Positions 30,782-37,991 of a stretch of DNA of 64,000 nucleotides are shown here, in pieces; position 1 is the first letter of the stretch, and each line of letters begins with the position of its first letter. The notes beneath the pieces were generated by a model that saw only the letters and a program-made list of their open reading frames with translations, ran no database searches and was not told the origin of the DNA. Made by a program: the position numbers and the translations under genes. The DNA comes from Methylobacterium terricola (GTDB taxonomy: Bacteria; Pseudomonadota; Alphaproteobacteria; Rhizobiales; Beijerinckiaceae): positions 558,001 through 622,000 of the forward strand of contig NZ_VDDA01000003.1 of the NCBI RefSeq assembly GCF_006151805.1, in the 5' to 3' direction.

Positions 30782-32098
30782 ATGATGTCATCCACTCGAT
30801 CATCGATCCCCCGGGCGGCTCCCGCCGAGTCGGACCTCGTCGCCGCCATCCAGGCGCAGCGAGGGCTTGTCGAGGATTTCTTCAACACCCTCGCCCTGGC
30901 CACCAAGGGAAACCCCGGCATCACGCGCGACACCTACGGTCCCGGTGAGGCCTTCGCCCATCGCCTGTTGGCCGAGCACGGTGTGGCACGCGGCCTCCTG
31001 GTGGAGCAGGACCTGGCGGCGAACACCTACGTCACGTTGCCGGGTCGCGATCGGACGGCGCCGCGCCTGATCATCGGCTCGCATCTCGACAGCGTCCCTC
31101 ACGGCGGGAACTACGACGGGGCCGCCGGGGTGGTGGCGGGCCTCGTCGCCATCGAGGCCTTGTGCCGACTGGGCGTCACGCCGTGCTGCGACGTCACCGT
31201 GATGGGCATCCGGGCGGAGGAGAGCGTCTGGTTCCAGGTCTCCTACATCGGAAGCCGCTCGGCGCTCGGCACCCTTCCGGCCGCGGCACTCGAGGCGCGG
31301 CGGATCGACGGCGACCGGACGCTCGCCGGTCACATCGCGGATGCGGGCGGCGATCCCGACGCGATCCGACGCGGTGCCCGCCATCTCGATCCGGCCACCA
31401 TCCGGGCATTCCTCGAGGTTCACATCGAGCAGGCCGCCACCCTCGTCGAATCCGGTGTTCCCGTCGCCGTCTGCACCGGTGTGCCGGGCAACTTCCGCTA
31501 CCCCGACGCGCGCGTCGCGGGCCGGCACGATCACGTCGGCACGCCGCGCCGCTTCAGGCGCGATGCCTCGATGGCCGCGGTCGAGCTCGCCGCTTGGCTC
31601 GACGCGATGTGGGAGCGCGAGGAGGCCGCCGGCATCCCCATGGCCGTCACCTTCGGTCGTTTTCACACCGATCCGACGATGCACGGGCTCACCACCGTGC
31701 CCGGCAGCTTCTGCTTCAGCCTCGATGTGCGCGCATACGATCCCGACGTGCTTGCGCGGCTCGAGACGGCCATGCTGGCCCGGATCGGCGAGATCGAGGC
31801 GCGCCGGAACGTGCGCTTCGCGTTGGGTACGCGGGCGAGCGCGGCCGTCGGGCCGGTCGATCCCGCCATCTCGTCCGCCTTCACGGCTGGTGCCGGGCGC
31901 CTCGGGATCCGCACGATCCCGCTCGGCAGCCCGGCGTCGCACGACGCCGCGGCCTTCGCGGCGGCCGGCGTGCCGATCGCGATGCTGTTCGTCCGCAACG
32001 AGCACGGCAGCCACAATCCGGACGAGGCGATGGAGACCGACGACTTCCTGGCGGCCTGCACGATCCTCGCGGACTGGATCTGCCGCGAGGTCGGCTGA
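30782..32098 (+). CDS. M20-family N-carbamoyl-amino-acid hydrolase / allantoate amidohydrolase type (paralogue 2)
   Basis: 438 residues. Same motif order as the enzyme at 14251-15579: IIGSHLDSVPHGGNYDGAAG (metal His and Asp), GIRAEESVWFQVSYIGSRSA (catalytic Glu), LEVHIEQAATL, FHTDPTMHGLT and VRNEHGSHNPDEAMETDDF. In the dimer-domain loop, VAGRHDHVGTPRRFRRDA replaces the common GxxxHAGTTPM motif, so His is kept but neighbours differ. It directly precedes the hydantoin racemase and hydantoinase genes, which supports a role as L-carbamoylase acting after ring opening. Two adjacent ATGs (30782, 30785). Confidence 0.88.
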   Translation: MMSSTRSSIPRAAPAESDLVAAIQAQRGLVEDFFNTLALATKGNPGITRDTYGPGEAFAHRLLAEHGVARGLLVEQDLAANTYVTLPGRDRTAPRLIIGSHLDSVPHGGNYDGAAGVVAGLVAIEALCRLGVTPCCDVTVMGIRAEESVWFQVSYIGSRSALGTLPAAALEARRIDGDRTLAGHIADAGGDPDAIRRGARHLDPATIRAFLEVHIEQAATLVESGVPVAVCTGVPGNFRYPDARVAGRHDHVGTPRRFRRDASMAAVELAAWLDAMWEREEAAGIPMAVTFGRFHTDPTMHGLTTVPGSFCFSLDVRAYDPDVLARLETAMLARIGEIEARRNVRFALGTRASAAVGPVDPAISSAFTAGAGRLGIRTIPLGSPASHDAAAFAAAGVPIAMLFVRNEHGSHNPDEAMETDDFLAACTILADWICREVG

Positions 32099-32147
32099 CC
32101 GCGCGCCGCGTCCATCCGCGAACCCGCTCCAATCGAAGAGAGTTACG

Positions 32148-32807
32148 ATGCCCCGTCGTCGCAGGATCCTGGTGATCAATCCGAACTCCAACGCGGTCGT
32201 CACCGAGGGTCTCCGCCAAGCCCTGCTGCCGCTGTCCTTCGCGGAGGGGCCGGAGATCGTGTGCGAGAGCCTCCCCGACGGCCCCCCTGGAATCGAGACG
32301 CAGGCTCACGTCGACGGCGTCGCCCTTCCGCTGCGCCGCCGGATCGAGGCCGCCGACGACGCCGATGCGTTCGTGATCGCGTGCTACTCGGATCCCGGAT
32401 TGCACGTGGCGCGCGAGGGAACGGCCAAGCCCGTGTTCGGCATCGCCGAATGCGGCGTGCTGACCGCGCTGACCCGCGCCGACCGGTTCGGCGTGATCGC
32501 GATCAAGTCCGCCTCGATCCCGCGCCACATCCGGTATCTGCGCCAGATGGGTCTGCTCGAGCGCCTCGCCGGGGAACGCCCGCTCGAGATGTCGGTCGCG
32601 GAGAGCGCGTCCGGCGAGGGGACGTTGGCCCGGATGATCGAGGTCGGCACCCAGCTCAAGGAGCGGGACGGCGCCGGTGTCATCGTGATGGGCTGCGCCG
32701 GCATGGCCCGCCACCGCCGTCTCCTGGAGGACGCGCTCGGCGTGCCGGTGATCGACCCCACTCAAGCCGCCGTCGCCATGGCCGTCGGCACCGTTTCGGT
32801 CGCCTGA
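32148..32807 (+). CDS. Asp/Glu/hydantoin racemase family protein
   Basis: 219 residues. N-terminal RRRILVINPNSNAVVTEGL is the hydantoin-racemase start signature; the two catalytic Cys are in AFVIACYSDPG and GVIVMGCAGMARHRR. Converts between D- and L-5-substituted hydantoins (or related cyclic substrates) by proton transfer. ATG 32148 lies 49 bases after the carbamoylase and ten before the hydantoinase, giving the standard trio carbamoylase-racemase-hydantoinase. Confidence 0.88.
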   Translation: MPRRRRILVINPNSNAVVTEGLRQALLPLSFAEGPEIVCESLPDGPPGIETQAHVDGVALPLRRRIEAADDADAFVIACYSDPGLHVAREGTAKPVFGIAECGVLTALTRADRFGVIAIKSASIPRHIRYLRQMGLLERLAGERPLEMSVAESASGEGTLARMIEVGTQLKERDGAGVIVMGCAGMARHRRLLEDALGVPVIDPTQAAVAMAVGTVSVA

Positions 32808-32817
32808 CGAGGAGGGA

Positions 32818-34299
32818 ATGACGATGTCCAACTACGATCTTGTGATTCGCGGCGGGACCGTCGGGACCGCGACCGCCGCCTTCCCGGCCGACGTGGCCGT
32901 CAAGGACGGGCGGATCGCGGCGGTCGGCCTCGGGTTGCCGGCTGGTGCGCGCGAGATCGACGCCACCGGCAAGTTCGTCCTGCCCGGCGGCATCGACACG
33001 CATGCCCATGTCGAGCAGGTCTCCGCCAACGGCCTGACGAATGCCGACACCTTCGAGAGCGCCACGACCTCGGCCGCCTTCGGCGGCAATACCACGCTGA
33101 TCGCGTTCGCCGCGCAGCACCGGGGGCTCGATCTCCGCAAGGTCGTCGACGACTACGCAGCACTGGGTCGGCGCGGCGCTCTGATCGACTATGCGTTCCA
33201 CCTGATCGTCGCCAATCCCGACCGCAAGACCATCGAGACCGATCTGCCGGCCCTGATTCGCGAGGGGCACGCGTCGATCAAGGTCTTCATGACCTACGAC
33301 CTCATCAAGGTCGACGACGAGCCGCTGCTCGACCTGCTTCTCACCGCGCGGCAGAACCGTGCCCTGGTCTGCGTCCACGCCGAGAACCACGGCATGATCT
33401 CCTGGATGGGGAAACGGCTGGTCGAGAAGGGGTATACGGCACCGAAGTACCACGCGATCAGCCATCCGCGCGGATCGGAGGCGGAAGCCATCAACCGGCT
33501 GATCGCGGCGGCCGAGCTGCTCGATCAGCCGATCATGGTCTTTCACGTCTCGACTGCGGAGGGAGCCGCCGTCGTCCGCAAGGCCCGCGGGCGCGGGTTG
33601 AAGGTCTTCGCCGAGACCTGCCCGCAATACCTGTTCATGACGAAGGCCGATCTCGACCGGCCGGGCGTGGAAGGGGCGAAGTGGATGTGCTCCCCCCCGA
33701 CGCGCGAGGTGGCCGACCAGGACGCGCTCTGGCAGGCGCTGGCGCTCGGAGACCTTCAGACCGTCACCTCCGACCATGCCCCCTACCGTCTCGACGAGAC
33801 CGGAAAGCTCGCGGCCGGTCCCAATCCGAACTTCAAGCAGATCGCGAACGGCATGCCCGGGCTCGAGACGCGCCTGCCGCTCCTCTTCGACGCGCTCGTG
33901 TCGCGCGGTCGGCCGGAATTCAACGGGCGGGGCATCGAGAGCTTCGTCCAGCTGACCGCCACGGCGCCGGCGGCCATCTACAACCTGCCGGGAAAGGGCG
34001 CTCTGCTGCCGGGCTACGACGCCGACATCGCGATCTGGGATCCGGCTCGGACCGTCACGATCAGCGACGACATCATGCATGATCGCACCGGGTTCACCCC
34101 CTTCGCCGGCACGGTCGTTCGAGGCTGGCCGGAGCGGGTCCTTCGTCGCGGCGAGGACGTCGTCGCCGACGGAATGTGCAAGGCTGCCCCGGGATCCGGC
34201 CGGTGGCTCGGCCGCACGGGCGGCTGGGCGGCAGAGCCGACCGGCAAGCTCGTCGCCGACATGGACCCCCGCAGAAACTTCGGTGCCGAGCTGTTGTGA
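32818..34299 (+). CDS. Dihydropyrimidinase / hydantoinase (amidohydrolase superfamily)
   Basis: 493-residue cytosolic di-zinc enzyme opening cyclic diamides (hydantoins, dihydropyrimidines) to N-carbamoyl acids. All ligands are visible: His62 and His64 (GGIDTHAHVE), the carboxylated Lys155 (ASIKVFMTYD), His187 (VCVHAENH), His243 (VFHVSTAEG) and Asp319 (TSDHAPY). GGAGGG ribosome-binding site before ATG 32818. A second-shell difference from D-hydantoinases cannot be judged by eye. The substrate ring is the key unknown of the island. Confidence 0.9.
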   Translation: MTMSNYDLVIRGGTVGTATAAFPADVAVKDGRIAAVGLGLPAGAREIDATGKFVLPGGIDTHAHVEQVSANGLTNADTFESATTSAAFGGNTTLIAFAAQHRGLDLRKVVDDYAALGRRGALIDYAFHLIVANPDRKTIETDLPALIREGHASIKVFMTYDLIKVDDEPLLDLLLTARQNRALVCVHAENHGMISWMGKRLVEKGYTAPKYHAISHPRGSEAEAINRLIAAAELLDQPIMVFHVSTAEGAAVVRKARGRGLKVFAETCPQYLFMTKADLDRPGVEGAKWMCSPPTREVADQDALWQALALGDLQTVTSDHAPYRLDETGKLAAGPNPNFKQIANGMPGLETRLPLLFDALVSRGRPEFNGRGIESFVQLTATAPAAIYNLPGKGALLPGYDADIAIWDPARTVTISDDIMHDRTGFTPFAGTVVRGWPERVLRRGEDVVADGMCKAAPGSGRWLGRTGGWAAEPTGKLVADMDPRRNFGAELL

Positions 34300-34451
34300 G
34301 AGCCTCCGCCGATCGCGAGGCCGAGAGCACCTCACGATCGCGCCGCAATCGCGAATCCCTCCAGGTTGCCGATGTCGCCGCATCGTCTGCGGCGAACCGG
34401 TATCCACGTCGTCGGAGCGATGCTCTGGTCGCTGGCCCGGGATGATTTGGC

Positions 34452-34479
34452 GAGATTGATCTTGATCGAGATCAGTCTC
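34452..34479. promoter_or_regulatory. Large imperfect dyad in the promoter region of the FAD-oxidase gene
   Basis: Arms GAGATTGATCT and AGATCAGTCTC around a six-base spacer (tgatcg), one mismatch in 11 pairs, about 140 bases upstream of the FAD-oxidase start. It lies in a 320-base gap (34300-34619) with no gene; such dyads are typical regulator sites. Which regulator binds is unknown. Confidence 0.45.
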
Positions 34480-34619
34480 GCGCGACGAGTAGATCGCCGC
34501 CTCGTCAAACGTAAGATTTGTATGGCGCGGCAATGATTGCGCACGGGGGTGGCCGACGCCGAATCGGATGCGTCGTCCTGTGTCTGTCGTTGCGGCCCTG
34601 ATTTCAAGGGAGACAATCT

Positions 34620-36050
34620 GTGGGCGATTTGATCGCGATGCTCGTCGACATCGTCGGCGAGCGGAATGTCCTTCTCGGGGAGGAGCAGGCTCCGTTTCTG
34701 ACCGATTGGCTCGGCAAGTACCGGGGTAGCGCCCTCGCCGTGGTGCGGCCGGGATCCGTCGACGAGGTTTCCGCCGTCATGGCCCTCTGCGCCGAGCGGG
34801 ATGTCCCGGTCGTTCCGCAAGGGGGCAACACCAGCCTCTCGGGCGGCGCGACCCCGGACCGGACGGGCGAGGCCGTGCTGCTGTCCCTGGCTCGGATGAA
34901 CCGCGTGAGGGCCGTCGACACCATCGGCAACACCATCACGGTCGATTCCGGCGTGGTCCTGGCCCGCGTTCACGAGGCCGCCAGCGCCGCCGACCGCTTC
35001 TTTCCGCTCAGTCTTGGCGCGGAGGGGAGTTGCACGATCGGCGGCAACCTGGCTGCCAATGCGGGGGGCGTCGCCGTCCTGCGCTACGGGACGATGCGCG
35101 AGCTGACGCTCGGGCTGGAAGTCGTGCTGTCCGACGGGCGGGTGTGGGACGGATTGACGGCTCTCCGGAAGGACAACACCGGCTATGCCTTGCGCGACCT
35201 GTTCATCGGGTCGGAAGGCACCCTCGGCGTCATCACCGGCGCCGTGTTGAAGCTGTTCCCGGCGCCCCGTGCACGTGCGACCGCCTTCGTCGCGGTCCAG
35301 GACGTCGATGCCGCTCTCGCCCTCCTTTCGACCGTGAGAGCGAGATGCGGCGACCGCCTGACGGCGTTCGAGTACATGACGGGAGACACTCTCGCCCTGA
35401 TCCTCAAGCACGTGTCGGGCGCGCGTCTTCCGCTTGCCTCCCTGCCGCCCGCAGCCGTGCTGATGGAGCTGTCCGACACGGACGACGAGGCGGCGTTGAT
35501 CGGGCGCCTGGAAGACGTCCTGGCCAGCACGATCGAGTCGGGCCTCGTGCTGGACGGTGCCATCGCGCAGGACGGCACGCAATCCAAGGCCTTCTGGCGG
35601 ATCCGGGAAGGTGTCTCCGAGGCACTCGTCCGGGAGGGGATGGCCGCGAAACACGACGTTTCGGTGCCGACCGCTGCCTTGAGCGAGTTCGTGGCCCTGG
35701 CCGATGCCGGGGTGAAGGCTGCACTGCCGGGAGTGCGCCCGATCGTGTTCGGGCATCTCGGAGACGGCAACCTCCATTACAACCTGCTGCCTCCCGTCGG
35801 CCTCGATCAGGGGCAGTGGACGGCTGAGATGCCGGCCCTGACCCGGCTGGTCCATGACGAAACGCGCCGCCAGCGCGGCTCGATCAGCGCCGAGCACGGC
35901 ATCGGCCAACTTCGCGTCTCCGAGATGGGACGCTGCAAGTCCCCGATCGAACTCGACCTCATGGCTTCGATCAAGGCCTTGCTCGATCCGCGCGGACGAC
36001 TGAATCCCGGCAAATTATTGCCGGACACAATTGCAAGAGGAGCAAACTGA
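34620..36050 (+). CDS. FAD-linked 2-hydroxyacid oxidase/dehydrogenase (GlcD / D-2-hydroxyglutarate dehydrogenase type)
   Basis: 476 residues; oxidises a D-2-hydroxyacid to the 2-oxoacid and passes electrons to the respiratory chain. PCMH-type FAD domain (about 40-220): VVPQGGNTSLSGGATPD, GAEGSCTIGGNLAANAGGV, LFIGSEGTLGVITGAVL. C-terminal cap with the metal/substrate motif VFGHLGDGNLHYNL and SISAEHGIGQLR, then LDPRGRLNPGKLLP. GTG 34620 follows AAGGGAGAC. Its stop overlaps the start of the DapA-like gene by one base, so the two are coupled. Candidate substrates: D-2-hydroxyglutarate, D-lactate or another island intermediate. Confidence 0.88.
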   Translation: MGDLIAMLVDIVGERNVLLGEEQAPFLTDWLGKYRGSALAVVRPGSVDEVSAVMALCAERDVPVVPQGGNTSLSGGATPDRTGEAVLLSLARMNRVRAVDTIGNTITVDSGVVLARVHEAASAADRFFPLSLGAEGSCTIGGNLAANAGGVAVLRYGTMRELTLGLEVVLSDGRVWDGLTALRKDNTGYALRDLFIGSEGTLGVITGAVLKLFPAPRARATAFVAVQDVDAALALLSTVRARCGDRLTAFEYMTGDTLALILKHVSGARLPLASLPPAAVLMELSDTDDEAALIGRLEDVLASTIESGLVLDGAIAQDGTQSKAFWRIREGVSEALVREGMAAKHDVSVPTAALSEFVALADAGVKAALPGVRPIVFGHLGDGNLHYNLLPPVGLDQGQWTAEMPALTRLVHDETRRQRGSISAEHGIGQLRVSEMGRCKSPIELDLMASIKALLDPRGRLNPGKLLPDTIARGAN

Positions 36051-36979
36051 TGTCGCTTTTGACCGAGGACGCCAAGGGCGTCTACGTGATCGCGGTGACG
36101 CCGTTCAAGGATAACGGCGAGCTGGATCTGCCCAGCACCGACCGCATGGTGGATTTCTACCTCGAGAAGGGGGCGTCCGGGCTGACCATCCTCGGCATGA
36201 TGGGAGAGGCGCCGAAGCTGACGGCGGACGAATCGCGCACCTTCGTCCGCCGGGTCCTGGCGCGCGTCGCCGGCCGCGTGCCGACCGTCGTCGGGGTCTC
36301 CGCCCCGGGGTTTGCCGCGATGGGAGAGCTGAGCGCGAGCGTCATGGGCGACGGAGCGTCCGGTGTGATGGTGGCGCCACCGTCGACGGTACGGACGGAC
36401 GATCAGATCATCTCTTACTACCGCATGGTCGCAGACACGCTCGGGCCGAACACCCCGTTCGTCCTGCAAGATTTCCCTCTCTCGACCACGGTGCAGATTT
36501 CACCCCAGGTCATCCTGAAGATCGTAGAAAATCAGTCCACGTGCGTGATGCTGAAGCACGAGGATTGGCCGGGTCTCGCGAAGATCACAGCCCTGCGCAA
36601 GGCGAGCGGAGCCGGATCCCGCCGCATCTCGATCCTGGCCGGGAATGGCGGTCTCTTCCTGCCGGAAGAGCTCGGGCGAGGCGCCGACGGCGCGATGACC
36701 GGGTTCGGCTATCCCGAGATGATGGTCGACGTCTGCAAGACTTTCGCGGCCGGCGATGCAGAAAGGGCGCGGGACATCTTCGATGCGTATCTGCCTCTGG
36801 CGCGCTATGAGCAGCAGCCAGGCCACGGGTTGGCGATCAGGAAGCATATTTTGGCCAAGCGGGGCGCGATCGCATCGGCTGCCGCACGGAAGCCGGCATC
36901 CGCATTGTCAAACGCCGACATCGCTGAGATCGAATCGCTGATCTCACGCCAGGAGCGCCGCCTGAAAGAAATCAATTAG
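36050..36979 (+). CDS. DapA-superfamily enzyme with Phe at the catalytic Tyr position (paralogue 2)
   Basis: 309-residue TIM-barrel, close relative of the enzyme at 22698-23657. Schiff-base Lys169 is kept (CVMLKHEDWPGL), the GTTGE loop is GMMGEAPKL, and the segment that carries Tyr140 in paralogue 1 reads VLQDFPLS here, so Phe142 replaces it at the same 27-residue spacing. Loss of the Tyr hydroxyl should change proton transfer, hinting at a different reaction from paralogue 1 (inference). Coupled to the FAD oxidase by a TGATG overlap. Confidence 0.84.
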   Translation: MSLLTEDAKGVYVIAVTPFKDNGELDLPSTDRMVDFYLEKGASGLTILGMMGEAPKLTADESRTFVRRVLARVAGRVPTVVGVSAPGFAAMGELSASVMGDGASGVMVAPPSTVRTDDQIISYYRMVADTLGPNTPFVLQDFPLSTTVQISPQVILKIVENQSTCVMLKHEDWPGLAKITALRKASGAGSRRISILAGNGGLFLPEELGRGADGAMTGFGYPEMMVDVCKTFAAGDAERARDIFDAYLPLARYEQQPGHGLAIRKHILAKRGAIASAAARKPASALSNADIAEIESLISRQERRLKEIN

Positions 36980-37103
36980 AATTTAGATATCACTATGAGT
37001 TAGTCAGACGGCTGGCTCAAGACGATATTTCTGCTGAACAGGATGTGTGCGGGCGAGTCTGGTCGCAAGCGCAAGCCCCTGGTCGTGCCAAGATGAGGCA
37101 GGA

Positions 37104-37891
37104 TCAGGGGCTGATTGATTTGCCGGGGTCGCCGAACTGCCTCGTCCGGCGAAATTGCCCACGACTATCGTTCGGCACGCGCGTTTTCCATCCTCCCTGC
37201 ACTTGGGAGCAGGGCTTTGATCGGGCGGTGATGGTGGCGGGCCGGGCGGCGTAGGAGGTGTCCTTGGTTCGGGGTGCCGCGGGCGCGACGACGGGGCGAA
37301 GGTCCGCCTCGCCCTGTGCCGCCCCCATCGCCCGATCGCCGTTGGTCACCTCGCACTGGACCCCTGCCGGCGGCAGGACGCGCGCGCAGGCGCGGTTGGA
37401 TGCGTGCATCGTGCCCGGGAAGGCCGCGAAGGTCAGGATGTGGTCGCGGGCCCGGCGCATCCGGGCTTGGAGCGCCTGGGCCGGATCGCAGGTCGATGCA
37501 CCACCGCGTCCTCGCAGCGGACCGCCCCAAGGGTGCTGTCGGCGCCCTCGGCGCGCCGCAGCAGGTTCATGAGCCCGCCCGGGCTCAGCCTCGGCCCGAG
37601 CAGGTCCGACTGCCTGCAACCGTTCGTAGGACAGGGCGTGGAAGGTCGTCAGATCCGTCGCCGCCGCGTGCCGCCGCGGCCCGAACGGCGTCGTCCCCGC
37701 CACCGCCGGAAGCGGAGCGGCGACCGGGCCCGGCGGGTCGCAGCGCCGCTCTCCCCGAGCAGGCCGTCCAGGACCGCGCTGGCCGAGCGGATCACGCCCC
37801 GCGCAGCCAATAGCGGCCGGATCTGATCCTTGGCGTCCCATGGGCCGGTCAGCCAGAAATCGAGCCTCGCTTCAAGCGCAGCCGTCGGCAT
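37104..37891 (-). pseudogene. Probable decayed gene of unknown function
   Basis: A convincing start remains: AGAGGAGGTTGCC followed by ATG 37891, then MPTAALEARLDFWLTGPWDA and KDQIRPLLAARGVIRSASAV. Around 37760 the sensible composition moves to another frame (VAAPLPAVAGTTPFGPRR, TDLTTFHALSYERL), and later pieces (ILTFAAFPGTMHASNRACAR) end without family features. I do not recognise the protein. The stretch 36980-37103 between it and the DapA-like gene shows nothing. Alternatively it is two short unknown ORFs. Confidence 0.4.
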
Positions 37892-37991
37892 GGCAACCTC
37901 CTCTCTTTCGCTGTTCGACAGAGGCCAGAACTTGCGACTGCAACGCGAGAGGGACACAGGACGTGCAAATAAATTGCCTTGGGGAACTAAA

